This document shows, one piece after another, positions 56,976 through 64,000 of a stretch of DNA of 64,000 nucleotides (positions within the stretch are counted from its first letter, which is position 1; every line of letters starts with the position of its first letter). Location of the stretch: the NCBI RefSeq assembly GCF_001704295.1, contig NZ_CP012334.1, positions 5,282,084-5,346,083 of the forward strand, given 5' to 3'. The notes under the pieces were generated by a model. That model had not been told where the DNA came from. It saw only the letters and a list, made by a program, of their open reading frames with translations, and ran no database searches. The position numbers and the translations under genes are program-made. This DNA comes from Bordetella sp. H567 (lineage in GTDB: Bacteria > Pseudomonadota > Gammaproteobacteria > Burkholderiales > Burkholderiaceae_B).

Positions 56976-57868
56976 ATGTGCATCCACTCCTGGCGCTGGA
57001 CGGCGATACGCCGGTACTCGTACAAGGCATCACCGGCCGCGCGGCGCGCAAGCATACCGGCATGATGCGCGCTTACGGCACGCGGATCGTGGCGGGGACC
57101 TCGGCGGGCAGGTCGGCGCCGCAGACGGATGTCGATGGCGTACCGGTGTATCCGGACTGCACGGCCGCGGTAAAGGCGACTGGCGCGACAACATCCATTG
57201 CGATGGTGCCGCCGCTGGCGGTCAAGGACGCCGTACGCGAAGCGCTGGACGCGGGCATCCGGCTGGTGGTGACCGTTGCGGAAGGCGTTCCGGTGCACGA
57301 CGCGCTTCACGTCAAGCGCATGGTGGACGCGGCGGGCGCGTGCTGGGTGGGCGCATCGACGCCGGGCCTATGCCTGCCCGGACGCATCAAGCTAGGCTTC
57401 CTGCCGGATGTATCGCTGCGTCCGGGGCGGTTGGGTGTGATGTCCAAGAGTGGGACGCTGTCTTATGAAACCTGCTATCGGCTGGCGCGCCGGGGGGTGG
57501 GGCAGAGTGCCTGGATAGGGGTCGGCGGCGATCTCGTGAAGGGAACGCGTTTCGCGGACCTGCTGCCGTTCTTTGGGGCGCGTGACGATACGGATGCGGT
57601 CCTGGTGATCGGCGAGATCGGTGGGACGGAAGAAGAGGAACTTGCCAAGGCGATCGCGCTTACGGGGTTTGCGAAGCCGGTGTTTGCGTTATTGGCGGGG
57701 GCACAGGCGCGGGAAGGCGTGACCATGGGGCATGCGGGGGCCTTGGTACATGGAAACTCCGGGAGCTTGGGGAGTAAGCAGGCGGCTTTGCGAGGGGTGG
57801 GGGTTGGGGTGCATACGAGCATCGATGGGGTGGTGGGGGAGGTGGTTCGTTGTTGTTTTCGTGGGTGA
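56972..57868 (+). CDS. Succinyl-CoA ligase alpha subunit-like
   Basis: A 298-residue CoA-binding subunit, partner of the preceding beta subunit, with a 4-bp overlap. GITGRAARKHTGMMRAYGT is the CoA-binding start, and the phosphorylated histidine lies in TMGHAGALVHGNSG. Overall length is normal. Over the last 150 codons the DNA shifts to a G-rich strand with GGG glycine and TTG leucine codons, unlike its neighbours, and the C terminus VVGEVVRCCFRG is unusual, so the 3' end may have been remodelled next to the downstream repeat. Confidence 0.85.
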   Translation: MNVHPLLALDGDTPVLVQGITGRAARKHTGMMRAYGTRIVAGTSAGRSAPQTDVDGVPVYPDCTAAVKATGATTSIAMVPPLAVKDAVREALDAGIRLVVTVAEGVPVHDALHVKRMVDAAGACWVGASTPGLCLPGRIKLGFLPDVSLRPGRLGVMSKSGTLSYETCYRLARRGVGQSAWIGVGGDLVKGTRFADLLPFFGARDDTDAVLVIGEIGGTEEEELAKAIALTGFAKPVFALLAGAQAREGVTMGHAGALVHGNSGSLGSKQAALRGVGVGVHTSIDGVVGEVVRCCFRG

Positions 57869-57913
57869 TTTGGTTTGCGGGGGGTGTTGGCGCGCGTGGG
57901 GTGGTGATGCCGT

Positions 57914-58280
57914 CGGGCGGTGAAGTGCTGATGCCGTCCGTCGGGGGTGAGGCCTGTCGAAGCCGGCCCGATCGTCCGGTCCGGCCCGCGGGGGCCGGAC
58001 ACCGCGTCGCTGTCCTCGTCCGCCGGGCGTTGGGGGGTGGGATTTTTCTTCATGGTGTCCGCGCCTCGGCTCCCTTCGGCACCCGCTCGCTCGGACTCAA
58101 CGGGCCGGCTTCGACAGGCCTCACCCCCGACGGACTCCGTTGTGCCTTATTCACTGGCCGTTGGGACGGGCGGTGTGCTTGGCACTTCGTGGGTGTGTGC
58201 GTTTCGGCAATGGAAGATTTTGCGCTGCCCGCCGTTCATGGCCGCCCAGCGCGGCCATGAACGACTTACGCGCTTAGGTC
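57914..58280 (+). repeat. Structured repeat, copy 1 (inverted relative to copy 2)
   Basis: Left copy of a roughly 370-bp repeat. Perfect 35-bp arms at 57936-57970 and 58101-58135 enclose 130 bp. Inside is a 9-bp stem (GTCCGGCCC 57979-57987 with GGGCCGGAC 57992-58000), and downstream a 12-bp stem (GTTCATGGCCGC 58234-58245, loop CCAGC, GCGGCCATGAAC 58251-58262). The whole unit recurs in reverse at 59775-60145 with clear sequence drift. Open frames across it have no recognisable protein features. Confidence 0.85.
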
Positions 58281-58311
58281 ATGCGGTGGTTGTCGCGTGC
58301 GCCGAGGGGAG

Positions 58312-59683
58312 TGTCATAAATTTTGTGTTTGAGGCCTAACATAGCTGCTCCAGAGGAGCACATTATGGCTACCAAGCAAAAGGCACCTCCGAGGGAATTG
58401 CCATCGATTCCTGCAAATCTGATGGATGAGTTCGTCAAAGGTCCGATGACGCCGGAGTCGGTGCAGGACCTTTCGATGGCGTTCAAGAAGGCCCTGATCG
58501 AACGGGCGCTGGGCGCGGAAATGGGCCAGCACCTGGGCTATGGCGCCGGCACGGACCCGCCCGAAGGCAGCACTAACCATCGCAACGGCACCAGTGGCAA
58601 GACGGTGATAACCGACGATGGGCCGCTACGCGTGGACATTCCCCGGGACCGGCAAGGCAGTTTTGCGCCGATCCTGATTCCCAAGCACAAGCGTCGATTT
58701 ACGGGATTTGATGACAAGATCATCGCCATGTACGCCCGGGGGATGACGGTGCGCGAGATCCAAGGTTTTCTGCTTGAGCAGTACGGCACGGAAGTCTCGC
58801 CCGAGTTCATCAGTTCGGTGACCGACGCGGTTATGGAAGAGGTGATCGCCTGGCAGAACCGCCCTTTGGAGACCATGTATCCGGTGGTGTTCTTCGACGC
58901 GTTGCGGGTGAAGATCCGCGAAGATGGCGTGGTACGCAACAAGGCGGTGTACCTGGCGCTGGCGATCCTGCCGGACGGCACTCGTGACATCCTGGGCCTG
59001 TGGATCGAGCAGACCGAGGGATCGAAGTTCTGGATGAAGGTGTTCAACGAACTCAAGACTCGGGGCACGCTGGATATCCTGATCGCGGTCACCGACGGCT
59101 TAAAGGGAATGGAGCAGGCGCTGAACGCGGTATTTCCAAGCACCACACTGCAAACGTGCATCGTGCATCTGATGCGCAGTAGCGTCGAATATGCGAGCTG
59201 GAAGGAGCGCCGGATAGTGGCTGCGGCTCTCAGGCCGATCTACACCGCACCGACCGTGGAGGCTGCGCAAGCGGCGCTGGCAGTGTTCGAGCAAGGCAGT
59301 TGGGGCCAAAGATATCCGACCATCGCCCAGACCTGGCATCGCGCCTGGGACCGCGTGATCCCGTTCTTTACGTTTCCCCCGGCGATCCGAAAGATCATCT
59401 ACACCACCAATGCCATCGAGAGCTTGAATGCGCAATTGCGCCGATCGGTAAAGACCCGTGGACACTTCCCCAGTGACGACGCCGCAACCAAGTTATTGTG
59501 GTTAGTCCTGCGCAATATCACGGGCACCTGGGGCTGCGCCACGCACGACTGGAGGTTGGCCATGAACCAGTTTGCCATCATCTATGCAGAACGCTTCACC
59601 GACCCATATCACTGAAGTAGCATGAACCTGGAGAGTCAGAAACACGACGACGTTCAAATGCCTCAAACACAAAAATCCTGACA
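58312..59683 (+). mobile_element. Insertion sequence of the IS256 family
   Basis: A 1372-bp element bounded by imperfect 24-bp terminal inverted repeats, 58312-58335 and 59660-59683, which share the outer TGTCA and an inner TTTTGTGTTTGAGGC. It carries one intact transposase gene. The 8 bp immediately outside the two ends (GAGGGGAG and GTCCCGCG) do not match, so the usual target duplication is missing or the ends are misjudged; GCGCCGAGGG occurs directly repeated at 58299-58308 and 59689-59698. It lies between the two inverted copies of the structured repeat. Confidence 0.88.
58365..59615 (+). CDS. IS256-family transposase
   Basis: A 416-residue transposase, full length for the family. The DDE residues are visible as Asp178 (VVFFDALRVKI), Asp244 (AVTDGLKGM) and Glu352 (TTNAIESLNAQLRR), with the conserved Cys-x2-His of TCIVHLMR at 265-268. 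The ATG at 58365 follows CAGAGGAGCAC; the frame begins earlier but without support. The gene is intact, so the element could be active. Confidence 0.96.
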   Translation: MATKQKAPPRELPSIPANLMDEFVKGPMTPESVQDLSMAFKKALIERALGAEMGQHLGYGAGTDPPEGSTNHRNGTSGKTVITDDGPLRVDIPRDRQGSFAPILIPKHKRRFTGFDDKIIAMYARGMTVREIQGFLLEQYGTEVSPEFISSVTDAVMEEVIAWQNRPLETMYPVVFFDALRVKIREDGVVRNKAVYLALAILPDGTRDILGLWIEQTEGSKFWMKVFNELKTRGTLDILIAVTDGLKGMEQALNAVFPSTTLQTCIVHLMRSSVEYASWKERRIVAAALRPIYTAPTVEAAQAALAVFEQGSWGQRYPTIAQTWHRAWDRVIPFFTFPPAIRKIIYTTNAIESLNAQLRRSVKTRGHFPSDDAATKLLWLVLRNITGTWGCATHDWRLAMNQFAIIYAERFTDPYH

Positions 59684-59774
59684 GTCCCGCGCCGAGGGTG
59701 CCAATAAGCGGAATCCCCGCATGCCACAACCGCCCACAATATCCACGACACGTCGCGCCACAACGCCGGCTGCA

Positions 59775-60145
59775 TACCGCAGCCGCGTAGGCGCTTCGGG
59801 GCCGCGCTGGGCGGTCCCGAAGCGACGGGCAATCCAAGATCTTCCATCGCCGAAACGCACAACCCCACGAAGTGCCAAGCACACAACCCGTTCCAGCGGC
59901 GGGTGAATAAGGCACAACGGAGTCCGTCGGGGGTGAGGCCTGTCGGGGCCGGCCCGTTGAGGGCGAACGAGCGGGTACCGAAGGGAGCCGAGGCGCGGAC
60001 GCCATCAAGAAAAACACCGGCACCGAACGCCCGGCGGACGAGGTCAGCGATGTGGTGTCGGGCGCCCGCGCGCCCGACCGCCCGATCGGGCCGGCCCCGA
60101 CAGGCCTCACCCCCGACGGACGGCACGAGCACGACACCCACCGCC
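59775..60145 (-). repeat. Structured repeat, copy 2 (inverted relative to copy 1)
   Basis: Right copy. Its 35-bp arms at 59922-59956 and 60087-60121 are again perfectly complementary, though both differ from copy 1 (GGGG/CCCC replaces GAAG/CTTC). The inner stem is GTCGGGCGC (60057-60065) with GCGCCCGAC (60070-60078), and the third stem is 59793-59805 with 59811-59823, one G-T pair, loop CCAGC on the minus strand. Structure is kept while sequence changes. The stretch from 59684 to 59775 shows nothing recognisable. Confidence 0.85.
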
Positions 60146-60250
60146 AGCAAGCTCTCCGGACAACGCCGAATCCACCGCCAAGACGACCTCCAGGATCCCC
60201 AAGTCCCGACGATGCACCGCACCAATCCCCCTATGCGAAAATCCATCGTC

Positions 60251-61147
60251 ATGCCACGCCGCATCCCTCCGCTGAATGCCCTGCGGGCGTTCGAGACCGC
60301 CGCCCGGCATCGCAGCCTGAGCAAGGCGGCCAGCGAGCTTGCGGTATCGCAAGCTGCCGTCAGCCGCCACGTCAAGTTCCTGGAGGAATACCTGGGCGTG
60401 CGGCTGTTCGACCGCCGCCCTTCTTCGTTGCAGCTCACCGCCACTGGCAAAGCCTATTCGCAGCGCCTGACGCGGGCCTTCAACGAGATCGCCTCCGCCA
60501 CCGACCAGACGGTGGACGCCGCCGGCAAGCAGCGCCTTTCCCTGCGCGCGTATTCCACCTTCATGCTGCGATGGCTGCTGCCCCGCCTGCCGGACTTCCA
60601 GCTCAAGCATCCACGCATAGAACTGAACATCACGACGGCCATCGAAGCCCCGGATTTTTCCCGCGACGGTATCGACGTCGCCATCCGCTATGGCAAGGGC
60701 GCCTGGCCCGGGCTGTATGCGCAGAAACTGTTCAGCGATGCGCTGCGGCCTTTCTGTACGCCGGGCTACGTCCAGCGCATGGGCGGCATCACGCTGGACA
60801 AGCTGCGCGACTGCACGCTGCTGCATCACTCGCGGCGCACCGAAGACTGGCGTGACTGGCTGGACGCCGCTCGGTCACCGCCCCTGGAGCTGGACACCGG
60901 CATGTTCTTCGACGACCTGCTGCTGGTGCACGAGGCAGCGCTACGCGGGTTGGGTATCGGCATCACGCAAGAGAAATACATCGAAGCGGAGTTGGCCAAC
61001 GGTACGCTGGTTTGCCCCTTCGATACCGTACTGTGCCGTGAAGTCGGCTACTACGCCGTTTGCCGTGCCGGGGCCAAGGACCAGCCCGGCATCGAGGAAT
61101 TCCTGGGATGGCTGGCCGGCGTCTCCGGCCAGGCGCCGCCACCCTGA
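60251..61147 (+). CDS. LysR-family transcriptional regulator (GcvA-like)
   Basis: A 298-residue regulator. The N-terminal helix-turn-helix spans residues about 5-65 ([40 protein letters not shown]), followed by the effector domain with [15 protein letters not shown], typical of the GcvA/AmpR branch. The ATG at 60251 gives the family start; ATGs at 60233 and 60212 are in frame. It may have regulated the acyl-CoA dehydrogenase-ligase operon on the far side of the IS, since no other catabolic genes are adjacent, but that is a guess. Confidence 0.9.
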   Translation: MPRRIPPLNALRAFETAARHRSLSKAASELAVSQAAVSRHVKFLEEYLGVRLFDRRPSSLQLTATGKAYSQRLTRAFNEIASATDQTVDAAGKQRLSLRAYSTFMLRWLLPRLPDFQLKHPRIELNITTAIEAPDFSRDGIDVAIRYGKGAWPGLYAQKLFSDALRPFCTPGYVQRMGGITLDKLRDCTLLHHSRRTEDWRDWLDAARSPPLELDTGMFFDDLLLVHEAALRGLGIGITQEKYIEAELANGTLVCPFDTVLCREVGYYAVCRAGAKDQPGIEEFLGWLAGVSGQAPPP

Positions 61148-61250
61148 CATCGTGGATGGCGCCCCGGAGGCCGCAGCCGATAGAATGCGCCTTATTGGTG
61201 CATCGGCGGGCGATGCGCCGTCCCGTGTTTTCATCACCACAGGCACGCCT

Positions 61251-62093
61251 ATGTATCCCACCGTCGCCGGCGACGCGCAAGCGCCGCGCAAGCCCATCAC
61301 CTTGGCCACGCTGACCGCCATGCACCAGCGCGGCGAGAAAATCGCCATGCTCACCTGCTATGACGCCAGCTTCGCCTCGCTGCTGGACCAGTGCGGCGTC
61401 GACATCCTGCTGATCGGGGATTCGCTGGGCAATGTCGTGCAGGGGCAATCGTCCACCCTGCCCGTCTCGCTTGAACACATGGTCTATCACACCGAATGCG
61501 TCGCGCGCGGCAACAAGACTGCGTGGGTGCTGGCCGATCTGCCTTGGGGCAGCTATCACGAATCGCCCGCGCAGGCCTATGCCAGCGCCGCGCGGCTGAT
61601 GGCGGCCGGTGCGCAGATGGTCAAGGTGGAGGGCATGGACGGCAGGACGCCGTGGATGTCGGACATCGTCGCCTTCCTGACGGAACGCGGCATACCGGTA
61701 TGTGCGCACATGGGCCTGACGCCGCAATTCGTGCATGCCCTGGGCGGCTATCGGGTGCAGGGCAAGGACGAGGCCGGCGCGGCGCACCTGAAGCAGCAGG
61801 CCCGCGTCATGCGCGACGCCGGCGCCAGCATGCTGCTGTACGAGATGGTGCCCGCCGCGCTGGCGGCCGAGATCACGGCGGATGTGAACATTCCCACCAT
61901 CGGCATCGGCGCGGGCGCGGGATGTTCGGGACAGGTGCTGGTGCTGCACGACATGCTGAATGTATTCCCGGGCCGCAAGGCGCGTTTCGTGCGCAACTTC
62001 ATGGAAGGCGCGAGCAGCATCCAGGAAGCCGTCCAGGCCTATGTCCGCGCGGTGAAGGACGGCAGTTTCCCGGCGCAGGAACATTCCTATTGA
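61251..62093 (+). CDS. panB: 3-methyl-2-oxobutanoate hydroxymethyltransferase
   Basis: A 280-residue TIM-barrel enzyme, the first committed step of pantothenate synthesis: it adds a hydroxymethyl group from methylenetetrahydrofolate to ketoisovalerate. The metal and substrate residues are in [20 protein letters not shown] and MVKVEG, and the C-terminal [18 protein letters not shown] is typical. The ATG at 61251 gives the standard length. panC and panD are not adjacent here. Confidence 0.97.
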   Translation: MYPTVAGDAQAPRKPITLATLTAMHQRGEKIAMLTCYDASFASLLDQCGVDILLIGDSLGNVVQGQSSTLPVSLEHMVYHTECVARGNKTAWVLADLPWGSYHESPAQAYASAARLMAAGAQMVKVEGMDGRTPWMSDIVAFLTERGIPVCAHMGLTPQFVHALGGYRVQGKDEAGAAHLKQQARVMRDAGASMLLYEMVPAALAAEITADVNIPTIGIGAGAGCSGQVLVLHDMLNVFPGRKARFVRNFMEGASSIQEAVQAYVRAVKDGSFPAQEHSY

Positions 62094-62313
62094 GCGACGG
62101 CGGCCCTGATCCGGGAGCCCGCGTGATGGCACGTTGCGAAAGCGCCGCGCCGGATGACCGGGTGGCGGATGGCTTCGCGTCTAAGGGCATCATGGCGCAA
62201 GGCCGCGTGCCGGAAGGCGCCGGCGTATCGCCCCGCGCCGGATCGCCCTGGGTTTCATCGCGCCACCGGCGCATATCGTCCGCAGGCCGGCGTGAGGGCG
62301 CGAAGACTTGACA

Positions 62314-62399
62314 TCACACGGTGTAATTTCGCGCCAGCCGGCCGCCATCGATACATCACACCGTGTAGTTCAGCGCCAGCCGCCCGCCATCGATATACA
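62314..62399 (-). repeat. Imperfect tandem duplication of the SDR gene's 3' end
   Basis: 62314-62355 and 62356-62399 are diverged copies of one another. The second is the last 14 or so codons of the SDR gene (ending [11 protein letters not shown] and stop); the first, just downstream in the gene's direction, would read DGGRLARNYTV and stop in a separate frame segment. It is a small local duplication outside the functional gene. Confidence 0.75.
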
Positions 62400-63135
62400 G
62401 CGTTTCGCCCGTGATATAGCTGGACGCGTCGCTCAGCAGATAAGCGACGGCATCGGCGACTTCGGCGGGTTCGCCCAGGCGGCGCATCGGCGTGCGGCTC
62501 ATCAAGCGGGCACGCGTGGTTTCGTCGGCCAGCACGGCCTTGCGCGCCAGTTCGGTGGCGATGGTACCTGGGCCCACCGCGTTGACGCGGATGCCGTGGT
62601 CGACCAGCGCCAGCGCCATGACGCGCGTCAATTGCGCCAGCCCACCCTTGCTGACGTTGTACGAAGCGATCGTGGGGATGGCCATGACGGCATTCACCGA
62701 GCTCATGTGCACGATGGCGCCGCCGCCCTGCTCCACCATGACGCGCGCTACCGCCTGGCCCACCAGGAAGGCGCCCTTCAGGTTGACGTTGAGCACCGCA
62801 TCCCAATCGTCTTCCGTGATGTCCAGGAAGTTGGATGTACGAACGATGCCCGCGTTGCTGACGAGCTGGTCGATGCGTCCGTAGGCTTGCCGGGTCGCCG
62901 CCACGGCGGCTTGCACCGATGCCTTGCTGGCGACATCGCAATGGATATAAGTAACGCGTGCGCCGTCGCGTGACAGCGCGTCGGCCAGGGCCTGGCCCGG
63001 CGCGTCGGCAACGTCCCAGATGGCCACGGCGGCGCCGGATTGCGCCAGGCGGCGCACGCAGGCCTCGCCTATACCCTGCGAGCCGCCGGTCACCACCGCG
63101 ACCTTGCCCTGGAAATCGAATACGGTATTGCTCAT
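62356..63135 (-). CDS. SDR-family oxidoreductase
   Basis: A 259-residue classical short-chain dehydrogenase. The cofactor motif [12 protein letters not shown], the NAG structural motif in SNAGIV, the catalytic serine region HMSSVNAV and YNVSKGG (Tyr-x3-Lys), and the C-terminal [17 protein letters not shown] are all present. The aspartate after the second strand (IWDVAD) favours NAD over NADP. The substrate is not evident. It lies downstream of the solute-binding-protein gene on the same strand. Confidence 0.93.
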   Translation of the reverse strand: MSNTVFDFQGKVAVVTGGSQGIGEACVRRLAQSGAAVAIWDVADAPGQALADALSRDGARVTYIHCDVASKASVQAAVAATRQAYGRIDQLVSNAGIVRTSNFLDITEDDWDAVLNVNLKGAFLVGQAVARVMVEQGGGAIVHMSSVNAVMAIPTIASYNVSKGGLAQLTRVMALALVDHGIRVNAVGPGTIATELARKAVLADETTRARLMSRTPMRRLGEPAEVADAVAYLLSDASSYITGETLYIDGGRLALNYTV

Positions 63136-63220
63136 CGAGAGTCTCCTGTAGCGGCGCGCGGGCGCCGTTTCACTATCCTGCCATCATCGCGGTCGTGGCG
63201 GATCCGCGGCGTGCTGGCGT

Positions 63221-63360
63221 CCTGGTATCCCGCTATCCCGGTATCCCGGCGCCCCGGCACCCCGGCACCCCCGGCACCCCGACACCCCGACACCGCAGCA
63301 CCGAGACATCCCGGCATCCCAGCAACCCAGCAACCCGGAGTCACGGCATCCCGGCGTCAC
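63221..63360. repeat. C-rich degenerate short tandem repeat
   Basis: About 140 bp of degenerate units around ATCCCGGC, GCACCCCG and GCAACCCA, each 8-10 bp, in the gap between the SDR gene and the solute-binding-protein gene. It looks like slippage-prone intergenic sequence. No gene or hairpin terminator is apparent in it. Confidence 0.65.
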
Positions 63361-63377
63361 CGCTTCATGGCCATGGG

Positions 63378-64000
63378 TCAACGCTCCACCGTGCGATTCC
63401 AGCGCGCGTTGAAGGCGGCGCGCGTGGCGTTGATGGCGTCCCAGTCCAGCACCTTGGCGGTTTCCATATAGGTCTGGAACTGCTTCAGCATATCCTGGTT
63501 CGCGGGATCGGCCTGCACCTTGCGGTTGGACGGGAAGTGTCCGCCGTATTTCAGCGCATTGGCCTGCGCCTGCGGCGACAGCAGGTACAGCGCCAGCTTC
63601 TGCGCCAGGTCCGGCTCGCTATTGTTCGCGATGACGCATTCGCCCACCATCAGGATGACGGAACCTTCCTTGGGCTGGACGTATTCCACCGGGATATCGC
63701 GCTTCTGCAGGCGCGCGATGGCGGTGGGCGTCAGCGGGAAAATCGCCGCCTCGTCGGATTGGATCATTTCCGCGAGCTTGGCGGAATTCGGGATGTACTC
63801 CAGCACGTTGGGGCCTATCGTGCTGCTCCATTTGGCGAAGCCGGGATCCGTGTGCTGGTCGTCGCCGCCTTCGATGCGGTTGAACATCAGGAAGGCATGC
63901 AGGCCGAACGTACTGTTCGAGGCGGACTGGAAAACCACCTTGCCCTTGTATTTGGGATCGGCCAGATCCATCCACGACGTGGGCGCGGCCCAGCCGTTCT
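63378..64000 (-). CDS. Extracellular solute-binding protein, PotD/Fe-type, truncated by the window edge
   Basis: The C-terminal 207 residues of a periplasmic binding protein of the spermidine/putrescine type; the start lies beyond 64000. Visible stretches are DLADPKYKGKVVF, ALYLLSPQAQANALKYGGHF and the C-terminal NARWNRTVER. The translated sequence continues to the last base without a stop (WAAPTSWMDLADP). Such proteins feed an ABC importer; its permease and ATPase genes would be upstream outside the window. Confidence 0.85.
   Translation of the reverse strand, partial: NGWAAPTSWMDLADPKYKGKVVFQSASNSTFGLHAFLMFNRIEGGDDQHTDPGFAKWSSTIGPNVLEYIPNSAKLAEMIQSDEAAIFPLTPTAIARLQKRDIPVEYVQPKEGSVILMVGECVIANNSEPDLAQKLALYLLSPQAQANALKYGGHFPSNRKVQADPANQDMLKQFQTYMETAKVLDWDAINATRAAFNARWNRTVER

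Noticed and set aside
57475-58053. Minus-strand threonine/proline-rich frame opposite the ligase alpha gene
   Set aside because: Its composition is explained by the G-rich sense strand, and the ligase alpha subunit keeps its active-site histidine region in the sense frame.
59596-60450. Open frames running through both copies of the structured repeat
   Set aside because: Similar peptides appear in more than one frame of both copies, which reflects DNA-level conservation; composition is arginine/proline/serine-rich and no ribosome binding site is evident.
1-64000. CRISPR arrays, tRNA or rRNA genes
   Set aside because: No regularly spaced identical repeats and no recognisable tRNA or rRNA sequence were seen when reading both strands; a covariance-model scan would be needed to exclude them fully.

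Overview
The window reads as a chromosome segment of a high-G+C betaproteobacterium of the Alcaligenaceae, most likely Bordetella or a close relative such as Achromobacter. The reasons are the dense CaiB/CitE/Bug-type catabolic genes, a pertactin-style autotransporter with an extended signal peptide, DUF502 and FmdB genes upstream of aspS, and the recurrent GGAGACA-type ribosome binding site. The genus is inference; no rRNA or tRNA gene was found to fix it.

Layout. (1) 40-12359, all minus strand and visibly richer in A+T than the rest: a surface-polysaccharide (O-antigen) locus. In order of transcription it holds a WecA-like initiating transferase, a GT2 enzyme, rmlB-D-A-C for dTDP-L-rhamnose, two further GT2 proteins, a small EamA/SMR-type membrane protein, the ABC exporter wzm-wzt and a DUF2142 membrane protein. 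(2) 12914-24978: a CoxG-like protein, a DMT exporter, a beta-oxidation pair (fadN-like and thiolase), a clsB/ybhP-like pair, aspS, DUF502, fmdB-like and a putative Na+/H+ antiporter. (3) 25200-37559: a coherent catabolic island with two CaiB CoA-transferases, an HMG-CoA-lyase-like protein, three CitE/HpcH lyases, a complete branched-chain-type ABC importer and a GntR/UTRA regulator. The two plus-strand operons have near-identical promoters, each overlapped by the same imperfect 22-bp palindrome, so they look like one regulon. (4) 37632-45500, minus strand: a 1736-residue autotransporter and an upstream pair of unrecognised overlapping genes. (5) 45667-57868: a GMC oxidoreductase with a DapA-family lyase, msrC, an aminotransferase, ubiA, a DUF1254 protein, and an acyl-CoA dehydrogenase-Bug receptor-succinyl-CoA-ligase-like operon. 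(6) 57914-60145: an intact IS256-family insertion sequence between two inverted copies of a roughly 370-bp structured repeat. (7) 60251-64000: a LysR regulator, panB, an SDR and a truncated solute-binding protein.

The two most interesting signals are these. First, the structured repeat around the IS keeps three hairpins in both copies while their sequences differ, with about seven compensatory base-pair changes. Second, the GntR-controlled CoA-ester import, activation and cleavage locus has a gene content that does not match a pathway I can name, and its HMG-CoA-lyase-like enzyme lacks the catalytic cysteine of the family.
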